64,000 bases of DNA from Streptomyces sp. YS415. GTDB taxonomy: Bacteria; Actinomycetota; Actinomycetes; Streptomycetales; Streptomycetaceae. The stretch lies in NCBI RefSeq assembly GCF_023544665.1, contig NZ_JAMJFL010000009.1, positions 62,001 through 126,000 of the forward strand, written 5' to 3'. Positions 25,813 through 35,183 of this stretch are shown here, in pieces. The notes under the pieces are model-generated. The model was not told the origin of the DNA. It saw nothing but the letters and a program-made list of their open reading frames with translations, and made no database searches. A program made the translations under genes and the position numbers. Every line of letters begins with the position of its first letter. Within the stretch, counting starts at the first letter, position 1.

Positions 25813-27354
25813 ATGAGTCTGTCACTGCGCTTCGCCGCCGGATCGCACAAAGGCATGATCCGGGAGGGCAACGAGGACTCCGGATACGCCGGTCCCCGGC
25901 TGCTCGCCATCGCCGACGGCATGGGCGGCGCGGCGGCCGGCGAGGTCGCCTCCTCCGAGGCCATCTCCACCATCGTCGCCCTCGACGACGACGTGCCCGG
26001 CTCCGACATCCTCACCTCACTCGGCACCGCCGTGCAGCGCGCCAACGACCAGCTGCGCTCGATGGTCGAGGACGACCCGCAGCTGGAGGGCATGGGCACC
26101 ACGCTCACCGCCCTGCTGTGGACCGGGCAGCGCCTCGGCCTGGTGCACGTCGGCGACTCGCGCGCGTACCTGCTGCGCGACGGTGTGCTCACCCAGATCA
26201 CGCAGGACCACACCTGGGTGCAGCGGCTCGTCGACGAGGGCCGCATCACCGAGGAGGAAGCCACCACCCACCCCCAACGCTCCCTGCTGATGCGGGCGTT
26301 GGGCAGCGGCGACCATGTCGAGCCGGATCTGTCGATCCGTGAGGTGCGGGCCGGCGACCGCTACCTGATCTGCTCCGACGGCCTGTCCGGCGTGGTGTCC
26401 CACCAGACCCTCGAGGACACCCTCGCCAGCTACCAGGGCCCGCAGGAGACCGTGCAGGAGCTCATCCAGCTCGCGCTGCGCGGCGGCGGCCCCGACAACA
26501 TCACCGTGATCGTCGCGGACGTCCTCGACCTGGACACCGGGGACACCCTCGCCGGGCAGATCTCCGACCAGCCCGTGGTGGTCGGCGCCGTCGCCGAGAA
26601 CCAGCACCAGCTGCACGACAACGGCATCATGCAGACCCCCGCGGGCCGTGCCTCCGGGCTCGGCCGCCAGGTGCCCGGACAGGGCGGCGGGGGCGGCGAG
26701 TTCGGCCCGCCCGGCTCCGGCGACACCACCGGCTACATCTCCACGGCCGGCTTCGGCGACTACGGCGACGACGACTTCGTCAAGCCCCGCAAGGGCCGCA
26801 AGTGGCTGAAGAGATCCTTCTACTCGGTGCTCGCGCTGGCCGTCGTCGGCGGCGGTCTGTACGGCGGCTGGCGCTGGACGCAGACCCAGTACTACGTCGG
26901 CGCCAACGGCGAGCACGTCGCCCTGTACCGGGGCATCAGCCAGGACCTCGCCTGGGTCTCGCTGTCGGACGTGGAGAAGGACCACCCCGAGATCGAACTC
27001 AAGTACCTCCCGCCGTACCAGCAGGAGCTCGTCGAGGCGACGATCCCCGAGGGCGGGCTCGACGACGCCCAGAAGAAGATCGACGAGCTGGCCCTGCAGG
27101 CCTCCGCGTGCAAGAAGCAGTCCGAGCGGCAGGCGGCCGAGAGCGAGCGGAACTCCCGCACCGGCGAGGGCGAGGCCGGAGGCACCACGGGAACCACGCG
27201 TACCTCCCTCACGTCCAAGGCGTCACCGACACCCACGCCGTCGGACAAGCCCTCGAACTCCCCGTCCCCGTCCGCGACCGCCCCTACTCCCACTCCCGGC
27301 CCCACCCTCTCGGAGGAAGAGCAGAAGGTCGTCTCGAAGTGCGGTACGCAGTAG
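25813..27354 (+). CDS. pstP: PP2C-family Ser/Thr protein phosphatase PstP
   Basis: 513 aa from ATG 25813, which has GAGG 5 bp upstream and gives the N-terminus MSLSLRFAAGSHKG that aligns with mycobacterial PstP; starts at 25768-25783 are possible. PP2C metal-binding motifs: GNEDSGYAG (~20), IADGMGG (~35), VGDSRAYLL (~115) and GPDNITVIVADV (~230). A transmembrane helix (YSVLALAVVGGGLYGGWRW) lies near 345. The extracytoplasmic part ends in a Ser/Thr/Pro-rich tail. It dephosphorylates PknB and its substrates, here encoded three genes away. Confidence 0.93.
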   Translation: MSLSLRFAAGSHKGMIREGNEDSGYAGPRLLAIADGMGGAAAGEVASSEAISTIVALDDDVPGSDILTSLGTAVQRANDQLRSMVEDDPQLEGMGTTLTALLWTGQRLGLVHVGDSRAYLLRDGVLTQITQDHTWVQRLVDEGRITEEEATTHPQRSLLMRALGSGDHVEPDLSIREVRAGDRYLICSDGLSGVVSHQTLEDTLASYQGPQETVQELIQLALRGGGPDNITVIVADVLDLDTGDTLAGQISDQPVVVGAVAENQHQLHDNGIMQTPAGRASGLGRQVPGQGGGGGEFGPPGSGDTTGYISTAGFGDYGDDDFVKPRKGRKWLKRSFYSVLALAVVGGGLYGGWRWTQTQYYVGANGEHVALYRGISQDLAWVSLSDVEKDHPEIELKYLPPYQQELVEATIPEGGLDDAQKKIDELALQASACKKQSERQAAESERNSRTGEGEAGGTTGTTRTSLTSKASPTPTPSDKPSNSPSPSATAPTPTPGPTLSEEEQKVVSKCGTQ

Positions 27355-27381
27355 GCAAGCCGTGAGAGGCCCCGTCACACG

Positions 27382-28824
27382 ATGAGCAGTACGCCCAACA
27401 CCTCGACGCATCACACGTCCACGATCGGCTCCATCGGCGCCCCGAGCCGACGCAACACCGAGCTCGCGCTGCTGGTGTTCGCCGTCGTCATTCCGGTTTT
27501 CGCCTATGCCAACGTGGGGCTCGCGCTCAATGACGAGGTGCCCACCGGCCTCCTGGGCTACGGCCTGGGCTTCGGCATGCTGGCCGGTGTCGGCCATCTC
27601 GCGGTCCGCAAGTTCGCGCCGTACGCCGACCCGCTCCTGCTGCCCCTCGCGACGCTGCTCAACGGCCTCGGGCTGGTCGCCATCTGGCGGCTGGACCAGT
27701 CCAAGCGCCTCAGCAACTACGCGGATGCCGCACCGCGCCAGCTGCTGTACTCGGCGATGGGCCTCGCCCTGCTCGTGGTCGTGCTGATCTTCCTCAAGGA
27801 CCACCGCGTCCTGCAGCGCTACACCTACATCTCCATGGCCGCCGCGCTGTTCCTGCTGCTCCTGCCGCTCGTGCCCGGCCTCAGCGCCCCCACCTACGGC
27901 GCCAAGATCTGGATCAAGATCCCCGGTCTCGGCACGCTCCAGCCCGGTGAGTTCGCGAAGATCGCCCTCGCGGTGTTCTTCGCCGGCTACCTCATGGTCA
28001 AGCGAGACGCCCTGGCACTGGCCAGCCGCCGCTTCATGGGCCTGTACCTGCCGCGCGGCCGCGACCTCGGACCCATCCTCGTGATCTGGGTGCTCTCGAT
28101 CCTCATCCTGATCTTCGAGACCGACCTCGGTACATCCCTGCTGTTCTTCGGGATGTTCGTCATCATGCTGTACGTCGCCACCGAGCGGACCAGCTGGATC
28201 GTCTTCGGTCTGCTGATGTCCGCGGTGGGCGCCGTCGGCGTGGCGAGCTTCGAGCCGCACATCCAGACCCGTGTGCAGGCCTGGCTCGACCCCATGCACG
28301 AGTTCGAGCTCTCCCGCGCCGGAGTCCAGGACGGCATCGTCCACTCCGAGCAGGCCATGCAGGCCCTGTGGGCGTTCGGCTCCGGCGGCACCCTCGGCAC
28401 CGGCCTCGGACAGGGCAATTCCGACCTCATCGGCTTCGCCGCCAACTCAGACTTCATCCTCGCCACCTTCGGCGAGGAGCTGGGTCTGGCGGGCGTCATG
28501 GCGATCCTGCTGATCTACGGCCTGATCATCGAGCGCGGCATCCGTACCTCGCTGGCGGCCCGCGACCCGTTCGGCAAGCTGCTGGCCATCGGCCTGTCGG
28601 GCGCCTTCGCCCTTCAGGTGTTCGTGGTGGCCGGCGGTGTCATGGGCCTCATCCCGCTGACCGGTATGACGCTGCCGTTCGTGGCCTACGGCGGTTCGTC
28701 CGTCATCGCCAACTGGGCCTTGATCGGCATCCTGTTGCGGATCAGCGACACCGCGCGCCGCCCGGCGCCCACCCCCGCCCCCAACCCCGACGCCGAGATG
28801 ACCCAGGTGGTGCGCCCGTCATGA
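27382..28824 (+). CDS. rodA: SEDS-family peptidoglycan polymerase (RodA/FtsW type)
   Basis: 480 aa, about 12 membrane helices. The SEDS signature region includes IWIKIPGLGTLQPGEFAKIAL (~175-195), the catalytic-type loop IFETDLGTSLLFFGMF (~248) and PFVAYGGSSVIANW (~432). It polymerises lipid-linked glycan strands together with the class B PBP encoded by the next gene, whose ATG overlaps its stop (ATGA). The short cytoplasmic N- and C-termini are Thr/Pro-rich. Confidence 0.93.
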   Translation: MSSTPNTSTHHTSTIGSIGAPSRRNTELALLVFAVVIPVFAYANVGLALNDEVPTGLLGYGLGFGMLAGVGHLAVRKFAPYADPLLLPLATLLNGLGLVAIWRLDQSKRLSNYADAAPRQLLYSAMGLALLVVVLIFLKDHRVLQRYTYISMAAALFLLLLPLVPGLSAPTYGAKIWIKIPGLGTLQPGEFAKIALAVFFAGYLMVKRDALALASRRFMGLYLPRGRDLGPILVIWVLSILILIFETDLGTSLLFFGMFVIMLYVATERTSWIVFGLLMSAVGAVGVASFEPHIQTRVQAWLDPMHEFELSRAGVQDGIVHSEQAMQALWAFGSGGTLGTGLGQGNSDLIGFAANSDFILATFGEELGLAGVMAILLIYGLIIERGIRTSLAARDPFGKLLAIGLSGAFALQVFVVAGGVMGLIPLTGMTLPFVAYGGSSVIANWALIGILLRISDTARRPAPTPAPNPDAEMTQVVRPS

Positions 28825-30296
28825 ACAAGCCCCTGCGCCGGATCGCGATCTTCTGCGGACTTCTGATCCTCGCCCTGCTCGTCCGCAACAACTACCTCCA
28901 GTACGTCAAGGCCGACGACCTGGCGGACGACAGCGAGAACCGCCGCGTCAACATCGAGCGGTACTCGACCAAGCGCGGCAACATCATCGTCGACGGCAAG
29001 GCCATCACCGGCTCCGTGGAGTCCAAGAGCGGCGACTACAAGTACAAGCGCACCTGGACCGACGGGCCCATGTGGGCGCCGGTCACCGGCTACTCCTCGC
29101 AGGCGTTCGGCGCCAATCAGCTGGAGCGGCTGGAGGACGGCATCCTCACCGGGACCGACGACCGGCTCTTCTTCCGCAACACCCTCGACATGCTCACGGG
29201 CAAGCCCAAGAAGGGCGGCAGCGTCGAGCTCACCCTCAACGCCGCCGCGCAGAAGGCCGCCTACGAGGGGCTCGGCTCCAAGAAGGGCGCCGTCGCCGCG
29301 ATCGACCCGGCCACCGGCAAGATCCTGGCGCTGGTCTCCACCCCGTCGTACGACCCGTCGAAGTTCGCCGGGAACTCCGACAAGGACGCCGAGGCCTGGA
29401 ACGCCGTACAGAAGAAGAACAACCCCGACGACCCGATGCTGAACCGGGCGCTGCGCGAGGTCTACCCGCCGGGATCCACCTTCAAGGTGGTCACCGCGGC
29501 CGCGGCGCTGGAGAACGGCGAGGTCTCCGGGATCGACGAGGCGACCAAGACGCCGGACCCGTACCAGCTGCCGGAGACCACCGGGGACCCCCTCACCAAC
29601 CAGCACGGTGAGTGCAAGAACGCCACCCTGAAGTACGCGCTCATGGTGTCCTGCAACACCGTCTTCGCGAAGATGGCCGACAACGTCGGCAACGAGAAGA
29701 TGATCGAGCAGGCGGAGAAGTTCGGCTTCAACGACCCGGAGCTGGACACCCCGGTCCGTGCCGCGGAGAGCATCTACCCCGAGGACAACGCGCCGCAGAA
29801 CGCCATGGACGGCATCGGCCAGGCCTCCAACCGGGCCACCCCGCTGCAGATGGCCATGGTCGCCTCGGCCGTCGCCAACGACGGCAAGCTGATGAAGCCG
29901 TACATGGTCGACCAGCTCAAGGCCGCGAACCTCGACACCATCGCGACCAACGAGCCGGAGGAGCTGTCCCAGGCCGTCTCCGCCGACACCGCGCAGAAGC
30001 TCCAGGAAATGATGGAGGCCGTGGTCAACGACCCGCAGGGCACCGGCTCCAGCGCGCGGATCGACGGCGCCACGGTCGGCGGCAAGACCGGTACCGCCCA
30101 GCACGGCCTGAACAACAGCGAGAAGCCGTACGCCTGGTTCATCTCCTACGCCAAGCTGTCCGACGGCAGCTCCCCGGTGGCGGTCGCCGTGGTCGTCGAG
30201 GACGGCGCCGCCAACCGTGACGACATCAGCGGCGGCGGTCTCGCCGGTCCGATCGCAAGGGACGTGATGAAGGCAGTCCTCGACAGCAAGAAGTGA
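28821..30296 (+). CDS. pbpA: class B penicillin-binding protein (PbpA)
   Basis: 491 aa from ATG 28821, overlapping rodA by 4 nt. One N-terminal transmembrane helix (IAIFCGLLILALLV) is followed by the transpeptidase domain with STFK (Ser near residue 219), SCN (~276) and KTGTA (Lys near residue 422). It cross-links peptidoglycan with the SEDS partner. Its length matches PbpA of other actinobacteria. The immediate kinase/phosphatase neighbours suggest phospho-control. Confidence 0.94.
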   Translation: MNKPLRRIAIFCGLLILALLVRNNYLQYVKADDLADDSENRRVNIERYSTKRGNIIVDGKAITGSVESKSGDYKYKRTWTDGPMWAPVTGYSSQAFGANQLERLEDGILTGTDDRLFFRNTLDMLTGKPKKGGSVELTLNAAAQKAAYEGLGSKKGAVAAIDPATGKILALVSTPSYDPSKFAGNSDKDAEAWNAVQKKNNPDDPMLNRALREVYPPGSTFKVVTAAAALENGEVSGIDEATKTPDPYQLPETTGDPLTNQHGECKNATLKYALMVSCNTVFAKMADNVGNEKMIEQAEKFGFNDPELDTPVRAAESIYPEDNAPQNAMDGIGQASNRATPLQMAMVASAVANDGKLMKPYMVDQLKAANLDTIATNEPEELSQAVSADTAQKLQEMMEAVVNDPQGTGSSARIDGATVGGKTGTAQHGLNNSEKPYAWFISYAKLSDGSSPVAVAVVVEDGAANRDDISGGGLAGPIARDVMKAVLDSKK

Positions 30297-30331
30297 CCCC
30301 GCTCACGTTGCCTACGCATCGGTGCACGTTG

Positions 30332-30350
30332 CGATACCGGTCCTGTATCG
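30332..30350. promoter_or_regulatory. inverted repeat in the pknB upstream region
   Basis: CGATAC and GTATCG are separated by 7 bp, 117 bp before the pknB start in the 170-bp gap after pbpA. It is the only obvious dyad in that gap and might be an operator or promoter-associated element. No regulator is known from the sequence. Confidence 0.35.
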
Positions 30351-30466
30351 GGTGACGGGCTTGGCCAGGTCACACAGAGCGAGCCGGGTACGGTAGGCCC
30401 GGACGGCAGCCTCCGACCGTACAAGCATGCCGGTCGGGACCGACGGAGAGGGCTGGTAGGTAGCTT

Positions 30467-32473
30467 ATGGAAGAGCCGCGTCGCCTCGGCGGCCGGTACG
30501 AGCTGGGCCAAGTGCTCGGCCGTGGTGGCATGGCCGAGGTCTACCTCGCGCATGACCAGCGCCTCGGCCGCACCGTGGCAGTGAAGACGCTGCGCGCGGA
30601 TCTCGCGCGCGACCCGTCCTTCCAGGCCCGCTTCCGCCGGGAGGCCCAGTCGGCCGCCTCGCTCAACCACCCCGCGATCGTGGCTGTCTACGACACGGGC
30701 GAGGACTACATCGACAACGTGTCGATCCCGTACATCGTCATGGAGTACGTCGACGGGTCCACCCTTCGTGAGCTTCTGCACAGTGGCCGCAAGCTGCTGC
30801 CGGAGCGCTCGATGGAGATGACCATCGGCATCCTCCAGGCCCTGGAGTACTCCCACCGCAACGGCATCGTCCACCGTGACATCAAGCCGGCCAACGTCAT
30901 GCTGACGCGCAACGGCCAGGTCAAGGTCATGGACTTCGGTATCGCCCGTGCGATGGGCGACTCCGGGATGACGATGACGCAGACGTCGGCCGTCATCGGC
31001 ACCGCCCAGTACCTCTCGCCGGAGCAGGCGAAGGGCGAGCAGGTCGACAACCGGTCCGACCTCTACTCGACCGGCTGCCTGCTGTACGAGCTGCTGACGG
31101 TACGGCCGCCCTTCGTGGGCGACTCCCCGGTGGCCGTGGCCTACCAGCACGTCCGCGAGGAGGCCCAGCCGCCGTCGGTCTTCGACCCCGAGATCACGCC
31201 CGAGATGGACGCCATCGTCCTGAAGGCACTGGTCAAGGACCCGAACTACCGCTACCAGTCCGCCGACGAGATGCGGCTCGACATCGAGGCCGCCCTCGAC
31301 GGCCAGCCGGTCGCGGCCACGGCGGCGATGGGCTCGGTCGGCTACGGCGGCTACCCCGACGACCAGCCGACGACGGCCCTGCGCTCCTCGGACGCCGGCG
31401 CCACGTCGATGCTGCCGCCGATGAACCCGGACGACGGCGGCTTCGGCTACGACGACCGCCCCGACCGGCGCCGCCAGAAGAAGTCCAACACCTCCACGAT
31501 CCTGCTGGTCGTGGCCGCGGTGCTGGTCCTCGTGGGCGCCATCCTGATCGGCAAGTGGATCTTCGACGGTGAGGGAGTGGCCAACAACACCACGAAGGCG
31601 CCGGACTTCGTGGGCCTCACCCTCGAGAAGGCCGAGCAGCGGGCCAAGAACGCCGAGCTGACGCTGAACCCCACCGAGAAGCCCTGCGAGAACCAGACCA
31701 AGGGCAAGATCTGCTCGCAGACGCCGATCGGGGGCACGACCGTCGACAAGGAGTCCACCATCGACGTCGTCGTGTCGACCGGGGCGCCGAAGGTGGTCGT
31801 GCCGAGTGTGCTCGGGGACGACTTCGAGGACGCCAAGGCGAGGCTGGAGGACGACAAGTACGAGTTCGTCGTCAAGAAGAAGGAGGAGGTGTCGTCGGAG
31901 CCGGAAGGCACCGTCACGGCACAGGATCCCGAACTCGGCGACGAGGTCGAGAAGGGAACCACGGTCACCCTCACCGTGGCCAAGGCCGAGGAGAAGGCGA
32001 CCGTTCCCGATGTCGTCGGCAAGAGCTGCGACGAGGCGAAGACCCAGATGACGGCCAATGAGCTGGTCGGCGAGTGCACCGAGGTCGAGACCCAGGACCC
32101 GAACCAGGTGGGCAAGGTCATCAAGACCACCCCCGCGGCGGGCCAGACGGCCGACCTGGGTTCCAAGGTGAACATCGAGGTCGGCAAGCAGCCCGCGAAC
32201 ACCCAGGTCCAGGTCCCGCAGATCCAGGGCCAGAAGCTCAAGGACGCCAAGAAGATGCTGACGGACGCGGGCCTGGTGGTCGGCAACATCGGCGGCTCCC
32301 AGGACGACAACGCCACCGTCCTCAACTCCAACCCGCCCCCGGGCACCGCGGTCAACAAGGGCCAGACGGTCGACATGATCGCCGTCGACGGCGGTGGCGG
32401 CGAGGACGGCGGTAACGGCAACGGCGGAATCTTCGGCGGAGTGAACGGCGTGACGTTCCGCACGGAGGACTGA
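30467..32473 (+). CDS. pknB: PknB Ser/Thr protein kinase with four PASTA domains
   Basis: 668 aa. Kinase domain ~10-275: GRGGMAEVYLA, VAVKTLR (catalytic Lys), HRDIKPANVM, DFGIARA, activation loop MTMTQTSAVIGTAQYLSPEQ. A transmembrane helix (TILLVVAAVLVLVGAILIG) lies near 345-363. Four PASTA repeats follow (~375-660), ending in a Gly/Asn-rich tail. PASTA domains sense muropeptides or lipid II. It is the terminal gene of the fhaA block and ends at a strong bidirectional terminator. Confidence 0.96.
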   Translation: MEEPRRLGGRYELGQVLGRGGMAEVYLAHDQRLGRTVAVKTLRADLARDPSFQARFRREAQSAASLNHPAIVAVYDTGEDYIDNVSIPYIVMEYVDGSTLRELLHSGRKLLPERSMEMTIGILQALEYSHRNGIVHRDIKPANVMLTRNGQVKVMDFGIARAMGDSGMTMTQTSAVIGTAQYLSPEQAKGEQVDNRSDLYSTGCLLYELLTVRPPFVGDSPVAVAYQHVREEAQPPSVFDPEITPEMDAIVLKALVKDPNYRYQSADEMRLDIEAALDGQPVAATAAMGSVGYGGYPDDQPTTALRSSDAGATSMLPPMNPDDGGFGYDDRPDRRRQKKSNTSTILLVVAAVLVLVGAILIGKWIFDGEGVANNTTKAPDFVGLTLEKAEQRAKNAELTLNPTEKPCENQTKGKICSQTPIGGTTVDKESTIDVVVSTGAPKVVVPSVLGDDFEDAKARLEDDKYEFVVKKKEEVSSEPEGTVTAQDPELGDEVEKGTTVTLTVAKAEEKATVPDVVGKSCDEAKTQMTANELVGECTEVETQDPNQVGKVIKTTPAAGQTADLGSKVNIEVGKQPANTQVQVPQIQGQKLKDAKKMLTDAGLVVGNIGGSQDDNATVLNSNPPPGTAVNKGQTVDMIAVDGGGGEDGGNGNGGIFGGVNGVTFRTED

Positions 32474-32490
32474 CCCCCGGCTCAGCCCGT

Positions 32491-32539
32491 ACGACGACGG
32501 CCCCGGTTCCCCTTGGAGGGGAGCCGGGGCCGTCGTCGT
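32491..32539. terminator. bidirectional terminator between pknB and srtE
   Basis: A perfect 16-bp stem, ACGACGACGGCCCCGG and its complement, with a 17-nt loop, lies between convergent genes 17 bp after pknB and 12 bp from the sortase stop. Confidence 0.92.
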
Positions 32540-32550
32540 AGGTCCGCTGC

Positions 32551-33291
32551 CTAGCGCAGTTCCTTCGGCGGGGTGCGCTGGTCGTCGACCTTTTCGACGC
32601 GGTCAAGTTCGCCCCACACGACGAAGCGGTAGCGGCTCGTGTAGACCGGGGTGCAGGTCGTCAGGGTGATGTAGTGGCCCGCCTTGGTCCGGCCCGATTC
32701 CTGCGGGACCGCGCCGAGGACCTTGACGTTGTACTTCGATGTCTCCGGGAGGGCGGCGTAGACCTTGTAGACGTACCACTTGTCCTTCGTCTCGAAGACG
32801 ATCGGGTCGCCCTTCTCCAGCTTGTCGATGTTGTGGAACTTCGCGCCGTGGCCGTCGCGGTGGGCGGCGAGGGAGAAGTTGCCCTTCTTCCCCGAGGTCG
32901 GCAGGGTCGCCTTGACCGGGTCGGTGTAGTAGCCGGCGACACCGTCGTTGAGGATCTTCGCCGTGGTGCCCTTCTCGACCAGGATCTCGCCCTTGGTCAT
33001 GTCCGGGACGTGCAGGAAGCCGATGCCGTTCCCGGAGTCGTAGGTCACCGGGCCCTCGGCGGCCTCCTGGGCCCAGCCGTCGCGGACCTTGTCGCCCTGC
33101 TGGTCCGCCTTGCGGTCCGCGATGACGTTCGTCCACCACAGGGAGTAGACGACGAACAGGCCCAGCACCAGGCCCGCCGTGATGAGGAGTTCACCGAAGA
33201 CGCTGATCGCCGCCGCGACACGGCCGGTACCCCGGCGCCGGGGGGAGGTGGGGGTGCCCGTCAGCTCTTGCTGCTCGGTGGTCGCTGCCAC
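32551..33291 (-). CDS. class E sortase
   Basis: 246 aa. One N-terminal membrane anchor (FGELLITAGLVLGLFVVYSLWW, ~32-53) and a sortase beta-barrel with catalytic His in SLAAHRDGHG (~140), Cys in ITLTTCTP (~212) and Arg in SRYRFVVWG (~222). Class E sortases of Streptomyces attach LAxTG-type proteins such as long chaplins to the wall. It follows the second sortase gene by 13 bp on the same strand; by position the pair corresponds to SrtE1/SrtE2 of S. coelicolor. Which is which is not decided here. Confidence 0.93.
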   Translation of the reverse strand: MAATTEQQELTGTPTSPRRRGTGRVAAAISVFGELLITAGLVLGLFVVYSLWWTNVIADRKADQQGDKVRDGWAQEAAEGPVTYDSGNGIGFLHVPDMTKGEILVEKGTTAKILNDGVAGYYTDPVKATLPTSGKKGNFSLAAHRDGHGAKFHNIDKLEKGDPIVFETKDKWYVYKVYAALPETSKYNVKVLGAVPQESGRTKAGHYITLTTCTPVYTSRYRFVVWGELDRVEKVDDQRTPPKELR

Positions 33292-33304
33292 TGTTCATCT
33301 GCCC

Positions 33305-34336
33305 TTACTGGACGAGCGCATCCGGCTTGCCCTTGCTGCGCGGCCGTTCCTCGGCCATCTTGCCCCAGACGATCATCCGGTACTTGCTGGTGAACTCCGG
33401 CGTGCACGTGGTGAGCGTGATGTAGCGGCCCGGCCCGGTGAACCCCGAGCCCTTCGGCACGGGGTCCAGCACGCTCACGTTGCTCGGCGCCGTCACCGGC
33501 AGGATCGACGCCATCTTGTAGACGAAGTAGTGGTCCTGCGTCTCCACGACGATCGGATCGCCGGGCTCCAGCCGGTTGATGTAGCGGAACGGTTCGCCGT
33601 GGGTGTTGCGGTGCCCCGCGAGACCGAAGTTCCCCGTCTTCGCGTCCGGCATCGCCGTCTTCAGCGCGCCCTCCGCGTAGTGCCCGACCATCCCCCGGTC
33701 CAGCACCTTCTTGCTGTTGATGCCCTCCGCGATGGGGACCACCACGTCCAGCTTCGGGATGTGCAGGATGGCGAAGCCCTGCCCCGGCTCGAAGGTCCCG
33801 GGACTGCGCTTGCCGCTCTCCCAGTCCTCCTGGAGGCTGTCCTTCGCCTTGTCGGCCTGTGCCTGCGCCCGCACGTTCGTCCACCACAGCTGGTAGCTGA
33901 CGAAGAGCAGCATCAGCACCCCGGTGGTGATGAACACCTCGCCGATCAGCCGGCTGACCAGTACTCCCGGACTCGGCTTGCGGGCCCGCGCCTGCCGGCG
34001 CGCCTCCACCCGCGACAGCGGCCGGTTCGGCGCAGACTCGGCGGCGGACGCCTGAGCCGCGCCCCCATGACGCCCACCACGCCGCTTGGCGGCCTTTCTG
34101 CGGGCCGCACGGCCCCCGACCGGGGTTCCGGAAGCGGAGGCACCGGACCCGGCCGCAGACGCGGATATCGGCGCGGACGGTTCCGGAACCCGCAGCGCCA
34201 CCGTCTCGTCGTCGGCCGGCTCCCAGGGCTCCGCCGGACCCGCGCTGTCGTACCACCCCCCGAGCGCACCGGAGTCCCCGTACGGCTGCTCTCCGTACGA
34301 GGCACCGGACTCGCGCTCGGGGCGCAGTTGGGTCAC
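33305..34336 (-). CDS. class E sortase with long N-terminal cytoplasmic region
   Basis: 343 aa from GTG 34336, which overlaps the pabA stop (GTGA). The first ~135 residues are acidic then Arg/Lys/Ala-rich and cytoplasmic. A membrane helix (GEVFITTGVLMLLFVSYQLWW) precedes the catalytic domain: His in GLAGHRNTHG, Cys in ITLTTCTPEF, Arg in SKYRMIVWG. The catalytic domain is close to that of the neighbouring sortase, so they are probable paralogues. The coupling to pabA is conserved in this block rather than functional in an obvious way. Confidence 0.93.
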   Translation of the reverse strand: MTQLRPERESGASYGEQPYGDSGALGGWYDSAGPAEPWEPADDETVALRVPEPSAPISASAAGSGASASGTPVGGRAARRKAAKRRGGRHGGAAQASAAESAPNRPLSRVEARRQARARKPSPGVLVSRLIGEVFITTGVLMLLFVSYQLWWTNVRAQAQADKAKDSLQEDWESGKRSPGTFEPGQGFAILHIPKLDVVVPIAEGINSKKVLDRGMVGHYAEGALKTAMPDAKTGNFGLAGHRNTHGEPFRYINRLEPGDPIVVETQDHYFVYKMASILPVTAPSNVSVLDPVPKGSGFTGPGRYITLTTCTPEFTSKYRMIVWGKMAEERPRSKGKPDALVQ

Positions 34337-34971
34337 GCCGTGGCCCTGCCCACCACCGGGGCGAGCCCCGCCGACCTCGCCACGGCACCCTGGTCGCCGC
34401 ACTCCGCCAGCCAGTTCGCCAGCATCCGGTGACCGTGCTCGGTCAGCACCGACTCGGGGTGGAACTGCACGCCCTCGACCGGGAGTTCCCGGTGGCGCAG
34501 GCCCATGATGATCCCGTCGTGGGTGCGCGCCGTGACCTCCAGCGCGGCCGGCACGGTCGCCGGCTCGGCGGCCAGGGAGTGGTACCGGGTGGCCGTGAAG
34601 GGGGAGGGCAGGCCGGCGAAGACGCCCTTGCCCTCGTGCTCGACGGGTGAGGTCTTGCCGTGCAGCAGCTCCGGCGCCCGGTCCACCACACCGCCGTACG
34701 CCACCTGCATCGACTGCATGCCCAGGCAGACGCCGAAGACGGGGACGCCGGTGGCCGCGCAGTGGCGGACCATCTCGACGCAGACGCCCGCCTCCTCGGG
34801 GGTGCCGGGGCCGGGCGACAGCAGCACCCCGTCGAAGCCGTCCTGGGCGTGCGCCGTGGACACCTCGTCGTTGCGCAGGACCTCGCACTCGGCGCCCAGC
34901 TGGTACAGGTACTGGACGAGGTTGAAGACGAAGCTGTCGTAGTTGTCGACGACGAGAATGCGCGCGCTCAC
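34333..34971 (-). CDS. pabA: glutamine amidotransferase of aminodeoxychorismate/anthranilate synthase (component II)
   Basis: 212 aa class I amidotransferase. Starts RILVVDNYDSFVFNLVQYL; catalytic Cys in FGVCLGMQSM (~82) and His-Glu in VQFHPESVL (~178-181); oxyanion segment LLSPGPGTP (~50). It supplies ammonia to a PabB/TrpE partner that is not adjacent. Its GTG start overlaps the upstream 53-aa gene (GTGA). It is the standard resident of this Streptomyces locus, unrelated by position to the aryl cluster at the left of the window. Confidence 0.9.
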   Translation of the reverse strand: MSARILVVDNYDSFVFNLVQYLYQLGAECEVLRNDEVSTAHAQDGFDGVLLSPGPGTPEEAGVCVEMVRHCAATGVPVFGVCLGMQSMQVAYGGVVDRAPELLHGKTSPVEHEGKGVFAGLPSPFTATRYHSLAAEPATVPAALEVTARTHDGIIMGLRHRELPVEGVQFHPESVLTEHGHRMLANWLAECGDQGAVARSAGLAPVVGRATA

Positions 34972-35129
34972 TGGTTGTCCACCGTCACATCACCGAAGGG
35001 GAGAAGAGGCTCGGCCCACGGAAAGACGTACTGGAAGAGGACGTACACCACGGCCACGACCAGCACGAGTGAGAGCAGGGCCTTCACTCCCGCGTTTCCC
35101 GGCAGATGCCGCCAGATCCAGCCGTACAT
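34968..35129 (-). CDS. 53-aa single-pass membrane protein
   Basis: Starts at ATG 35129 with GAAGGGA upstream. One membrane helix (ALLSLVLVVAVVYVLFQYVF) follows a short Trp/Arg-rich start (MYGWIWRHLPG) and precedes a C-terminal acidic tail. Its stop overlaps the pabA start (GTGA). Function unknown; small proteins of this layout are conserved at this position in Streptomyces and could assist the neighbouring sortases. Confidence 0.8.
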   Translation of the reverse strand: MYGWIWRHLPGNAGVKALLSLVLVVAVVYVLFQYVFPWAEPLLPFGDVTVDNQ

Positions 35130-35183
35130 GCCGTCCCTTCCGTAGCGCCACGGCACCGGACTCACGCCGTACCGTCCACCAGA

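Noticed and set aside
24298..32473. The FHA/PP2C/kinase block as a novel signalling or defence island
   Set aside because: It is the conserved actinobacterial fhaA-pknB growth locus.
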